From: an uncultured Bacteroides sp.
GTDB lineage: Bacteria > Bacteroidota > Bacteroidia > Bacteroidales > Bacteroidaceae
Assembly (NCBI GenBank): GCA_949285025.1
Contig: CASDXG010000060.1
Coordinates: forward strand, 1-64,000
DNA length: 64,000 nt
Direction: 5' to 3'
Translations under genes and position numbers: made by a program
The notes under the pieces: generated by a model
Told to the model about the DNA's origin: nothing
Seen by the model: the letters and a program-made list of their open reading frames with translations, nothing else
The model's database searches: none
In this document: in pieces, positions 1 through 8,282 of the stretch
Layout of the letters: each line of letters starts with the position of its first letter
Position numbering within the stretch: position 1 is the first letter of the stretch

Positions 1-44
1 GGAATCTTGTAACTGATATAAATTGTAACATATGGGTTCAACAA

Positions 45-93
45 AACAATAGCGGCTGATACTATTAGGTTCATAGTGACAGTCGCTATTGTT
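45..93. repeat. Inverted repeat (hairpin) upstream of the sigma factor
   Basis: Positions 45-58 (AACAATAGCGGCTG) pair with 80-93 (CAGTCGCTATTGTT) as a 14-bp stem with one G-T wobble. There is no clear T-run after it on either strand. It may be a weak terminator for a gene left of the window or an operator for the sigma-factor gene at 236. No clear TAnnTTTG promoter box was found in the rest of 1-235. Confidence 0.4.
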
Positions 94-235
94 GTATATA
101 AAGGTTTAATACCTGTAGTTGGCCGAATACTTACAGAAAAAATCTTTATTCATGTGTAACAAAATGCACCGATTTTTCGTCATGTAATTGAGAAGAGTTT
201 TAGAATTAGTTGTCGTGAAGTGATTTTAAACAGAT

Positions 236-745
236 ATGGATGCAGAGACTTTTAAAGAACGCTATCTGGTCTATCATGCAAAACTGTATCGGCTTGCCTT
301 TCGTTATATGGGAAACAGGGAGGATGCTGAAGATATGGTGCAGGAAACTTATCTGAAACTGTGGAAGCAACGGGACAATTTACCAGAGCCGAGGTCGGCA
401 GGAGCTTTTCTTTCCGTCTTGTTGAAACATTTATGTGTGGATGCCTTGCGCAAGCGGCATGATAATGAGTGTAGGGAAAGCCTGACTGAAAATTTGCAAA
501 TATCGGACGGTGCAGATGCTTCGGATGTCAGATTGGAGCGGAAAGAGGGCGGGCGTCTGTTGATGCGGATAATCGGACAGTTGCCTCCTCAGCAGAAGCA
601 GGTGCTTTTGATGCGTGATGTCAGAGGCTGTTCTGTGGAAGAAATAGGAGAGATTATGGGACTTACGGAAGTAAATGTGCGTGTATTGTTATCGAGAGCC
701 CGCAAGAAAATGCGTGAATTGTATATTAAAAAACGGAATTTATGA
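236..745 (+). CDS. ECF-type RNA polymerase sigma factor
   Basis: A 169-residue sigma-70 family factor of the extracytoplasmic-function type, which would direct RNA polymerase to a small regulon. Region 2 lies at about residues 8-75 and contains the typical stretch YMGNREDAEDMVQETYLKLW. Region 4 lies at about 110-160, with LPPQQKQVLLMRD followed by a helix-turn-helix (SVEEIGEIMGLTEVNVRVLL). The stop overlaps the next gene's start in an ATGA, so the pair is translationally coupled. That next gene encodes a one-pass membrane protein, the usual arrangement for a sigma/anti-sigma pair. The signal sensed and the target genes cannot be read from the sequence. Confidence 0.93.
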   Translation: MDAETFKERYLVYHAKLYRLAFRYMGNREDAEDMVQETYLKLWKQRDNLPEPRSAGAFLSVLLKHLCVDALRKRHDNECRESLTENLQISDGADASDVRLERKEGGRLLMRIIGQLPPQQKQVLLMRDVRGCSVEEIGEIMGLTEVNVRVLLSRARKKMRELYIKKRNL

Positions 746-1320
746 AAGAGTTGGATGATATAAAACGTTTATTGTCACGTTGGTACGAGGGGGAAACTAC
801 AGATGCAGAAGAGCAGCTGTTATATGATTTTTTTGCGTCTTCTGACGTGCCGTCCGAAATGGAGATAGAAAAAGAACTGTTTCTTCGCTTGAAAGAACTT
901 GGTGAATCAGCCGAACTACCGGCAGGTTTTGACGAAAAGCTCTCGGCCGAAATTGATAAATGGACAGAAGTAAAGCAACAGGCTTCTTTGCGCCCCCGTC
1001 GGTTTACAGTAAAACGCTGGGGATGGATTTCCGGCATTGCGGCAAGTTTGCTCCTTTGTATTTGGCTGGGGATGCGCTGGGAGGAACAAAAACGAGAGAC
1101 TGCTGTAATTGCCAGAGTAGTATCGAGTCTTACAGGAATAGATGCCAAAGTGAAGGATGCTTTAGCCGACCTGAATGCTTATTCTGAGGAAACATATATT
1201 TCCGAAGCATTAAATACGGTATCGATGAATTTAAATGAAGCACTCGAACCGTTAGTTAAAGTTGATTCGCTTATGAAAGAAACTTATGCTGAGATAAATA
1301 ATAGTTTAACCATTAAATAA
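742..1320 (+). CDS. Putative anti-sigma factor, single-pass membrane protein
   Basis: A 192-residue protein with an acidic N-terminal half (about residues 1-90), one hydrophobic segment near 94-111 (GWISGIAASLLLCIWLG), and a C-terminal part of about 80 residues, predicted periplasmic. The start overlaps the sigma-factor stop by four bases. Size, topology and coupling to an ECF sigma gene suggest it holds that sigma factor inactive at the inner membrane. I see no obvious zinc-binding anti-sigma motif, so the role rests mainly on context. The DUF4252 gene follows 8 bp later and probably belongs to the same transcript. Confidence 0.7.
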   Translation: MKELDDIKRLLSRWYEGETTDAEEQLLYDFFASSDVPSEMEIEKELFLRLKELGESAELPAGFDEKLSAEIDKWTEVKQQASLRPRRFTVKRWGWISGIAASLLLCIWLGMRWEEQKRETAVIARVVSSLTGIDAKVKDALADLNAYSEETYISEALNTVSMNLNEALEPLVKVDSLMKETYAEINNSLTIK

Positions 1321-1328
1321 AACAGATT

Positions 1329-1748
1329 ATGAAACGATTGTATTTTTTGTTAGTTGCGGCCGTTTTTATGTCGGTAAGTGCTTTTGCACAAGATAAGTTT
1401 TTCAAGAAATATGCCGATAACGAGAAGGTGGAATATATGTACGTGTCAAAAGAGATGCGGGGCAAAACTAGTCATGTTAAGATGCCCGGGAGCATATATA
1501 TGATGGGCGTAGACAGTTTGGAGTCTCTCCAAATGCTTGATTGTAGTGATCCGGTTTTAATGAAAACGATGCTGAAGGAACTTGACTCTTTGATTGAGGA
1601 AAATAAATATGAGGTTTTAGTGAATATGAGAAAATCTTCCGATAGGACATCTATTTATCAAAAGAAAACACGTGATGTTGTGACTGCAATGTTGACAATT
1701 ATGTATAAACCAGAAGATAAACTGACGGTTATTTATAAATGGAAGTAA
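1329..1748 (+). CDS. DUF4252 family exported protein
   Basis: A 139-residue protein with a clear signal peptide (MKRLYFLLVAAVFMSVSAFA, cleaved before QDKFF). The mature part is about 120 residues and resembles DUF4252 proteins, which in Bacteroidetes often sit next to ECF sigma/anti-sigma genes. Function is not known. It lies 8 bp after the putative anti-sigma gene and is likely co-transcribed, so it may be a periplasmic output or sensor of that system. It ends only 10 bp from the stop of the convergent MutS-like gene. Confidence 0.75.
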   Translation: MKRLYFLLVAAVFMSVSAFAQDKFFKKYADNEKVEYMYVSKEMRGKTSHVKMPGSIYMMGVDSLESLQMLDCSDPVLMKTMLKELDSLIEENKYEVLVNMRKSSDRTSIYQKKTRDVVTAMLTIMYKPEDKLTVIYKWK

Positions 1749-1758
1749 TTTCACTCCG

Positions 1759-3558
1759 TTACTGAATGACGATGCCCATTTTCTTCATCAGGAAGCATGC
1801 ATTCATGTTTTGGGCTACTCCTTTTCGTAATTTATAAGAAAATGTTAACTCATCGTTTGTTATGTCGGCTTCGAAACAATAGTTCTGAATGTGTTCAGGA
1901 AAGAGTTCCCGAAGCCGGCTTAGCATTAAATCGTGCGTGGCAATCAGTCCGTTTGCTTTCAGTAAGATAAGTTGTCGTATCAGGTCGAAGGAACCTTTTT
2001 GTTTATCTTCCGAGTTGGTGCCTTTCAGCACTTCGTCCAGAATGATGAAAAGTTCCGTTCCATTATTCAGCAGGTCGATGATTCGTTTCAAGCGCTTCAG
2101 TTCTGCGAAGAAATACGATTCGCCGTCCGACAGCGAATCCGACGTGCGCAGACTTGTAATGAGCTGTGCCGGGTAAAGCGTCAGTGAGGCACAGCATACC
2201 GGCGCGCCGAGACATGCCAGTAAATAGTTAGTCCCGATGGTGCGCAGATAGGTGCTTTTTCCTGCCATGTTTGCTCCGGTGATGATGAGGAAATACGGGC
2301 GTGTGGGAACCTCTGCATCGTTTTTCACGCAAGTTGCGGAGGCCATCAGCGGGTGCCCCATTTCTTTTGCCTCAAAAACAAACGGCTTTTCTGCGATTTG
2401 CGGGTAAGTATATCCCGGGTGATTGTATGCAAATGTAGCGATAGAGCAGAGAGCATCTATTTCTCCCACAGCCTCCAGCCATTGGTTTATGTATCTCCCG
2501 TAACGTTCTTTCCAGCGTTCTATGCGGAATATCTGTTGCAGTTGGAAAAAGATGCACCCTTCCAGTATGACGAAAAGTAGCTGATTGTTGCGCAGGTCGA
2601 GGCGGTCTAATTCCTTCGACAATTTTAGCAACACCTCTACCGGTGATTCATTGTCGATAGAAAGGCGTTCCATCAGTTCTGTCATGTAGCTGCTTTGCCA
2701 TTTCTCTTTTCTTGTAATGGCAATCAGGCGGGTGTAATTGCTTAATGTCTTCATCTTCTTGCCGTACAATTCCTGCACCATTGTGGCGCGTTTGATGAGT
2801 GAAAAGCCTGCAATGAGGAAGATGCAAAATGACAAACCGAACCAGCTGAAAGAAATAATGTCTGTAATACCGGCAATAAGCAGCAGGGCATTAATTGTAG
2901 GTACTCCCCATATCAGCGTTTTTACCCAAAGGGAATTTGCGAATTTTGTCGGGGAAATACTCCATTTTCGTATATCTGTTTCATCTGTTGCGTTTCCTTG
3001 ATAAATCATACCATTGATGCGGAATTGTTCGCGGAATTGCTTCCGCTCAGATAATTCCTTTACGGCCTGTTGTCGCGTTTCTATGTCTTTTTTGTCTGTA
3101 AGGTGATTCTTTAACCATCCGGCCAGAATGTTTTTCCCAATTTGTGTACATGTCCGGTTTATTGCTTGGAATAGTGAATGTTTGCCGAACACGTCAAGGT
3201 CTAACGTATATGGATGTTCTCCGTCAGTAAACTCTTTCCCGTTGTCGAAATGACTGTTATCTCCTTGTAATGACGCTATCTCTGCCCGGTTTATAGAGGC
3301 CTGAATTTCCAGCCATTCTTTCCGGGTAAATAATCGGTTATGTGTTTTTATCAGAAAGAAGAATGGCAGGAATGTGCAGCCGATGACTGATAGAATTTTC
3401 CATGTCTCTTCGTGGTAGAAAAGAATGAGGCCTGCAATTCCGGTTAAAAAGAACAAGACGCGCAGCGAACTGATGCGCAGGATTTGTTTCTTTACGTGAG
3501 ACAGTTCTGTTTCTGTCTCTGACAAGCGTTGGGAATACCACGTTTGGGGAGATGTCAT
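1759..3558 (-). CDS. MutS-related ATPase with membrane segments
   Basis: A 599-residue MutS-family protein. The C-terminal third is the MutS ATPase: Walker A GANMAGKS at residues 428-435, Walker B FIILDE at 504-509, then a THD motif at 541-543. The middle holds the helical core/lever region. The mismatch-recognition domain of true MutS (about 850 residues) is missing. Unlike MutS, the N-terminal part has hydrophobic segments at about 31-47 and 54-70 and another pair at about 211-255, so it is probably anchored in the inner membrane. Such proteins are annotated as mismatch repair proteins in Bacteroides, but a repair role is not shown by the sequence. It is followed on the same strand by no other gene and converges on the DUF4252 gene. 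Confidence 0.85.
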   Translation of the reverse strand: MTSPQTWYSQRLSETETELSHVKKQILRISSLRVLFFLTGIAGLILFYHEETWKILSVIGCTFLPFFFLIKTHNRLFTRKEWLEIQASINRAEIASLQGDNSHFDNGKEFTDGEHPYTLDLDVFGKHSLFQAINRTCTQIGKNILAGWLKNHLTDKKDIETRQQAVKELSERKQFREQFRINGMIYQGNATDETDIRKWSISPTKFANSLWVKTLIWGVPTINALLLIAGITDIISFSWFGLSFCIFLIAGFSLIKRATMVQELYGKKMKTLSNYTRLIAITRKEKWQSSYMTELMERLSIDNESPVEVLLKLSKELDRLDLRNNQLLFVILEGCIFFQLQQIFRIERWKERYGRYINQWLEAVGEIDALCSIATFAYNHPGYTYPQIAEKPFVFEAKEMGHPLMASATCVKNDAEVPTRPYFLIITGANMAGKSTYLRTIGTNYLLACLGAPVCCASLTLYPAQLITSLRTSDSLSDGESYFFAELKRLKRIIDLLNNGTELFIILDEVLKGTNSEDKQKGSFDLIRQLILLKANGLIATHDLMLSRLRELFPEHIQNYCFEADITNDELTFSYKLRKGVAQNMNACFLMKKMGIVIQ

Positions 3559-3572
3559 AATTTGATGGAGTG

Positions 3573-3616
3573 AAAAAAGGTAAAGCGAAGTATTCTTGCT
3601 TTTGCTTCGCTTTACC
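3573..3616 (-). terminator. Rho-independent terminator of metY
   Basis: Positions 3579-3590 (GGTAAAGCGAAG) pair perfectly with 3605-3616 (CTTCGCTTTACC). Read on the minus strand the stem is followed by TTTTTT (3578-3573), directly after the metY stop. It separates metY from the MutS-like gene. Confidence 0.85.
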
Positions 3617-3634
3617 TGGATGAGATGATAGGAC

Positions 3635-4918
3635 TCAGATGCAGTTCATGGCCTGATCCAAGTCTGCGATGATGTCGTTTACGTTTTCGATTCCTACGGA
3701 CAAGCGGATTAAATCGGGAGCCACACCGGCTTCAATCAGTTGCTCGTCACTTAATTGTCGGTGAGTATGACTTGCCGGATGCAGTACACATGTGCGCGCA
3801 TCGGCTACATGCGTTACGATGCATGCCAGTTTCAAATTATCCATGAAGCGGATAGCTTCCTCTCGTGAGCCTTTTAATCCGAATGCAATCACGCCGCATG
3901 AACCGTTCGGCATATATTTCTGTGCCAATTCGTAGTATTTGTTGCTTTTCAGCCCGCAATAATTTACCCATTTTACTTTCGGATTTCTTTCCAGCCATTC
4001 TGCTACTTTCTGTGCGTTTTCGCAATGTCTGGGAACACGTAAATGCAGTGTCTCCAGTCCGAGATTCAGTAGGAACGCATTTTCCGGCGATTGGATGGAG
4101 CCTAAATCACGCATCAGTTGTGCGGTAGCTTTGGTGATGTAAGCCATTTTACCGAATGCTTTTGTGTAAGTCAGTCCGTGATAAGACTCGTCAGGTTGGG
4201 TTAATCCTGGAAATTTGCCGGCGTGTGCTTCCCAATCGAAGTTCCCGCTATCTATAATGGCTCCGCCCACACAGGTGGCATGTCCGTCCATATATTTGGT
4301 TGTTGAGTGCGTTACAATGTCCGCGCCCCATTCAAAAGGCCGACAGTTTATGGGTGTGGCAAAAGTATTATCCACTATCAGGGGAACCCCATGCTTATGG
4401 GCAATGCGTGCGAATTTCTCAATGTCGAGAACGTTTATACTCGGATTTGAAATAGTCTCTCCGAAAAGACATTTGGTGTTGGGGCGGAAAGCCTTGCTTA
4501 TTTCTTCTTCTGAAGCGTCTGCATCAATAAAAGTACATTCGATACCGAGTTTTTTCATCGTAACTCCGAAGAGATTAAATGTACCTCCATAGATTGTCGA
4601 TGAACATACAAAGTGATCTCCTGCTTCGCAGATGTTGAATACTGCATAGAAATTTGCGGCTTGTCCCGATGAAGTCAGCATACCTGCCACTCCTCCTTCC
4701 AATGCAGCTATCTTTGAAGCGACAGCGTCGTTTGTCGGATTTTGAAGGCGCGTATAAAAATAGCCACTGTCTTCCAGGTCGAACAATCGTGCCATTTGTT
4801 CGCTTGTATCGTATTTGAATGTGGTACTTTGGAAAATGGGTAATACGCGTGCTTCCCCGTTTTTAGGTTTCCATCCTGCTTGTACACAAAGTGTTTCTTT
4901 GCTGAATTTTGTATTCAT
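3635..4918 (-). CDS. metY: O-acetylhomoserine aminocarboxypropyltransferase / sulfhydrylase
   Basis: A 427-residue PLP enzyme of the Cys/Met metabolism family. It would make homocysteine from O-acetylhomoserine and sulfide, feeding methionine synthesis in the cytoplasm. The PLP lysine is K208 in HSTTKYMDGH, and the cofactor-facing stretch VDNTFATP precedes it. The length of about 427, the N-terminal FSKETLCVQAG and the SGYFYTRLQNPT stretch fit MetY better than cystathionine gamma-synthase (about 380-400). It is transcribed alone, with a -7 box 36 bp upstream and its own terminator. The start at 4918 is preceded by AT-rich sequence without a Shine-Dalgarno match, as is usual in this phylum. 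Confidence 0.93.
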   Translation of the reverse strand: MNTKFSKETLCVQAGWKPKNGEARVLPIFQSTTFKYDTSEQMARLFDLEDSGYFYTRLQNPTNDAVASKIAALEGGVAGMLTSSGQAANFYAVFNICEAGDHFVCSSTIYGGTFNLFGVTMKKLGIECTFIDADASEEEISKAFRPNTKCLFGETISNPSINVLDIEKFARIAHKHGVPLIVDNTFATPINCRPFEWGADIVTHSTTKYMDGHATCVGGAIIDSGNFDWEAHAGKFPGLTQPDESYHGLTYTKAFGKMAYITKATAQLMRDLGSIQSPENAFLLNLGLETLHLRVPRHCENAQKVAEWLERNPKVKWVNYCGLKSNKYYELAQKYMPNGSCGVIAFGLKGSREEAIRFMDNLKLACIVTHVADARTCVLHPASHTHRQLSDEQLIEAGVAPDLIRLSVGIENVNDIIADLDQAMNCI

Positions 4919-4953
4919 ATTGTATTTTCCTTTATTGGTTGTTATTTGAAAAG

Positions 4954-4961
4954 CAAAAATA
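4954..4961 (-). promoter_or_regulatory. Candidate -7 box for metY
   Basis: On the minus strand the sequence is TATTTTTG, an exact TAnnTTTG match, ending 35 bp before the metY start. No convincing -33 TTTG lies at the usual 19-21 bp spacing. The wider gap 4919-5186 is a divergent promoter region. It also contains GCCCC (5058-5062) and GGGGC (5091-5095), a short inverted pair of unknown meaning. Confidence 0.5.
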
Positions 4962-5155
4962 GAGAAAAAACGCTTCTGTTTTATTGTGGAAACAAGTATT
5001 AACTTTTCGGCTTTTACAGATGTATAGTATAATATCTGTTGGAAACAAAACAGTGTTGCCCCGAAGAGATGATTGTTTTGTATAATTTTTGGGGCGAAAA
5101 AAGGAAAGTGAATAAATAATTGGTTCTATATGGCCGTGATTGTTTAAAAAATATT

Positions 5156-5163
5156 TATATTTG
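5156..5163 (+). promoter_or_regulatory. Candidate -7 box for the thioesterase gene
   Basis: TATATTTG matches TAnnTTTG exactly and lies 23 bp before the ATG at 5187. No TTTG is found at the preferred distance upstream. Confidence 0.5.
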
Positions 5164-5186
5164 AAAGGTATTATATTCGTTATATT

Positions 5187-5639
5187 ATGGCTGATGATTT
5201 GATTTTTAGGCATCAATTGCCTGTACAGATTCGTTTCAGTGACGTAGATCAATATGGTCACATGAATAATTCTTCGTATTTTTCTTTATACGATTTGGCA
5301 AAGACTGCCTATATGCATGATGTGTTTGGCAGTGAGGATTGGAATAAGTTGGGGATTGTTGTGGCTAATATTAATGCCGATTTTCTGGCTCCGGTCTTCT
5401 TCTCTGATAAATTAATGATAGAAACAGCTGTAATTCACTTGGGACATAAAAGCTTTACGTTGCTTCAGCGTGCCATAAATCAGGTTTCAGGTGTGCTGAA
5501 ATGTCAATGCCGTACAGTGATGGTTGGATATGATATTGCAACGAAAGAGCCGGTGGAAATTCCGTTAGATTATAAGCAAATGATTTGTCGGTATGAAGAA
5601 AAAACTCTGGAAGAGCTGTCAAAGCCGATTGTTTTATAG
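5187..5639 (+). CDS. Acyl-CoA thioesterase, 4-hydroxybenzoyl-CoA thioesterase (hotdog) family
   Basis: A 150-residue single-hotdog protein. The N-terminal part carries RFSDVDQYGHMNNSSYFSLY, the YbgC/FadM-type pattern in which the Asp after the first turn is catalytic and the H-x-N-N loop binds substrate. It would hydrolyse acyl-CoA or acyl-ACP thioesters in the cytoplasm; the chain length preferred cannot be told. The gene is divergent from metY. It is followed after 92 bp by the first glycoside hydrolase gene, for which no promoter is evident, so read-through from this gene is possible. Confidence 0.88.
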   Translation: MADDLIFRHQLPVQIRFSDVDQYGHMNNSSYFSLYDLAKTAYMHDVFGSEDWNKLGIVVANINADFLAPVFFSDKLMIETAVIHLGHKSFTLLQRAINQVSGVLKCQCRTVMVGYDIATKEPVEIPLDYKQMICRYEEKTLEELSKPIVL

Positions 5640-5731
5640 GCTTTTTGAACAGACAGTACCGTAATCGGGATGAATAAAACGGAGAGAAACATAAAAGAGA
5701 TTTTCATTTTGCTATTAAAACACGAAGAACT

Positions 5732-8257
5732 ATGGTGAACCGGTTTGTTGTTTTAATTGTAATATTTCTTAGTCTGGGTACAATGTATGCCCAGCAAGCA
5801 TATTTTGTTGACGGATATCATGGTGGCATTTATGGGCATTATCCTGTAGAATGGCAGACCCGGTTTATGACAGATAAACTGCATGCATTTCCGGAATGGC
5901 GTATTTGCCTGGAAATAGAACCTGAGACATGGGATACTGTGCGGGTGCGGACACCGAAAGATTATCGTAAATTCCAACATACAGTGAAAGACCCTCGTGT
6001 GGAGTTTACGAATCCTACGTATGCCCAGCCTTATTGTTATAACATTTCGGGGGAGAGTATTATCCGGCAGTTTGAATATGGCATTAAGAAAATCCGCTCT
6101 CATTTCCCGGAAGTGTCGTTTACGACATATTCGGCTGAAGAGCCTTGTTTTACAAGCTGTTTGCCGCAAGTATTAAAACTGTTCGGATTTAAATATGCGG
6201 TATTGCGATGTCCTGATACATGTTGGGGAGGATATCCTGTCGCATATGGAAAAGATCTGGTGAACTGGGTCGGTCCGGATGGAACATCGCTTCTGACCGT
6301 ACCCCGTTATGCATGCGAATCTTTTGAGGTGAATTCCACATGGCAGACTGCTTCATGGAATAATTCGAATGAATTTCTTGCATCATGCTTTGCTGCCGGA
6401 ATAAAAGCTCCGGTAGGAATGTGCTTTCAAGATGCCGGATGGAGAGGTGGCCCTTGGCTTGGTACGGGAGATAAAATAAAGAATCATTCTGTTTATACAA
6501 CATGGAGTGAATACATTGAGAAACATTCTATCGGGGCCTCGAATGATGACTGGAAGGTTTCTCAGGATGATTTTCGCGTTGCTTTGATGTGGGGAAGTCA
6601 GGTGTTACAGCAAATAGCCCGCAGGGTGCGCGTCGGGGAAAACCGGATTGTTATGGCTGAAAAAATGGCTGCCATGGCAAATATTTCTTGCGGATATACT
6701 TATGAATCTGAACGTTTGGATGAGGCTTGGCGTACGTTGATGTTATCGCAACATCATGATTCATGGATTGTGCCGTACAATCGGTTGAATAAAAAGCATA
6801 CGTGGGCAGAAGAAATTGCCTGTTGGACGGGTAAAACATTGCGGCTTTCTGATGAAATTATCGAGGAAGCCGTTGCAAAAGATTGTGATGTAAGTCCGGA
6901 AAGTCCGGGAAAAAATCGTATAAGAATTTATAATACGACAGGTACGGCACGGCATGAAGTTGTGGACGTTTTTCTGCCTTGCGATTTCGGTTCTAAGGGT
7001 GTCTCTGTATATGATGCGGAAAACCGTTTGATCGATTGTGCCGCGAAAACGGAAGGAGCCGGGACTCGGGTTTATTTTATGGCTGATGTGCCGGCATTCG
7101 GATATGCGACTTATGATGTCCGTGCAGGGGGGAGGATGATAAAACGTAAAGCTTCGGTAACAGACTCCGGTAATGGGAAATGGATTGTAGAGAATGATAA
7201 TTATCGAATTGTATTTGATGCCTTGAAAGGAGGAACGATTACCGAATTAATCGATAAGAAAGGAAATGGAGAAAATATTGTGCCGTCTTATGGAAAATAT
7301 GGGTTGGGAGAATTAAAAGGTTATTTTTATGATGAAAACCGTTTTAGATCTTCTACCGAAACACCGGCTAAAATATCTGTTGTGCAAGATAACTTTTTTG
7401 AGGTCGTTCTAAAGATAGAGGGTGAAATAGCCTCACATCCTTTTACTCAGCTTGTAACGCTTAAACGCGGAAGCCGTTGCATTGATTTTGATTTGCAGGT
7501 GGATTGGAAAGGGAATGTCGGTATCGGAGAATATAAACAGATTGCAGACGATTGGCAGAAATCCCGTCGGGGATTTTATGATGACCGCTTCAAATTAAAT
7601 ATTCTTTTCCCGGCGGAATTGAAAAATCCTTGTATTTATAAAGATGCACCTTTTGATGTATGTAAGAGTTATCAGACGGATACGCATTACAATTGTTGGG
7701 ATAGTATAAAGCATAATGTAATTTTGCATTGGGTTGATTTATATTCATCGGAACAGAACTGCGGTTTGGCGGTGTATTCCGACCATACCACGTCGTATGC
7801 ATACGGAACAGATTATCCGTTGGCTTTGACTGCACAGTATTCCGGTGTAGGACTTTGGGGAGTAGATTATCGTATAACCGGTCCTTTGAAGATGAAATAT
7901 GCTTTAGTGCCTCATGATGGACGCTGGGATGATGCTGCATTGTCGGCGGTGGAGGCGCAGCGCAATGAACCGTTGCTCGTTTATGCATTGTCAGATGTTC
8001 CTTTGGAAAATAAATCGTTTATCGATTTGAAGGATAGTGGATATCTGTTAAGCGCAGTAAAAATGACGGAAAAAGGAATGATATTCCGGTTGTTCAATGC
8101 AGAAGGAAATAATTTTCCGGCTGAGTTTACATTGGGATTCCCTGCAAATCTCCGGGAAATCGACTTAAATGGAAACGAAACGGGTGAAAGATATATTGGC
8201 GGGGAAATATCTGTATCTATTCCTCGTTTTGGATTGAAGACTTTTTTGATAGAATAA
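5732..8257 (+). CDS. Atypical GH38-like alpha-mannosidase family protein
   Basis: An 841-residue secreted protein with signal peptide MVNRFVVLIVIFLSLGTMYA. The fold resembles GH38: an N-terminal TIM-like domain, a helical bundle ending in LMLSQHHDSWIVP (residues 337-348, compare HHD of GH38), then beta-sandwich domains to the end. Key sites differ from the true GH38 enzyme at 19879. The H-x-D zinc motif is DGYHGG here (H30, Gly where Asp is expected). The position of the catalytic Asp (PDCFG) is occupied by Glu136 in SAEEPCF, by hand alignment on the following LP. It may have a different mechanism or specificity, or be inactive. It begins a plus-strand run with GH92 and GH43 (gaps of 25 and 18 bp). 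Confidence 0.7.
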   Translation: MVNRFVVLIVIFLSLGTMYAQQAYFVDGYHGGIYGHYPVEWQTRFMTDKLHAFPEWRICLEIEPETWDTVRVRTPKDYRKFQHTVKDPRVEFTNPTYAQPYCYNISGESIIRQFEYGIKKIRSHFPEVSFTTYSAEEPCFTSCLPQVLKLFGFKYAVLRCPDTCWGGYPVAYGKDLVNWVGPDGTSLLTVPRYACESFEVNSTWQTASWNNSNEFLASCFAAGIKAPVGMCFQDAGWRGGPWLGTGDKIKNHSVYTTWSEYIEKHSIGASNDDWKVSQDDFRVALMWGSQVLQQIARRVRVGENRIVMAEKMAAMANISCGYTYESERLDEAWRTLMLSQHHDSWIVPYNRLNKKHTWAEEIACWTGKTLRLSDEIIEEAVAKDCDVSPESPGKNRIRIYNTTGTARHEVVDVFLPCDFGSKGVSVYDAENRLIDCAAKTEGAGTRVYFMADVPAFGYATYDVRAGGRMIKRKASVTDSGNGKWIVENDNYRIVFDALKGGTITELIDKKGNGENIVPSYGKYGLGELKGYFYDENRFRSSTETPAKISVVQDNFFEVVLKIEGEIASHPFTQLVTLKRGSRCIDFDLQVDWKGNVGIGEYKQIADDWQKSRRGFYDDRFKLNILFPAELKNPCIYKDAPFDVCKSYQTDTHYNCWDSIKHNVILHWVDLYSSEQNCGLAVYSDHTTSYAYGTDYPLALTAQYSGVGLWGVDYRITGPLKMKYALVPHDGRWDDAALSAVEAQRNEPLLVYALSDVPLENKSFIDLKDSGYLLSAVKMTEKGMIFRLFNAEGNNFPAEFTLGFPANLREIDLNGNETGERYIGGEISVSIPRFGLKTFLIE

Positions 8258-8282
8258 AATTATATAGAAAAACATTGATAGT

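Noticed and set aside
4919-5186. SAM-type riboswitch before metY
   Set aside because: The -7 box is only about 36 bp before the start, leaving a leader too short for a riboswitch, and no SAM-riboswitch core was recognised.
4932-5261. 109-codon minus-strand frame across the metY/thioesterase divergent region
   Set aside because: Low-complexity translation; it covers the promoter region and overlaps the start of the thioesterase gene.
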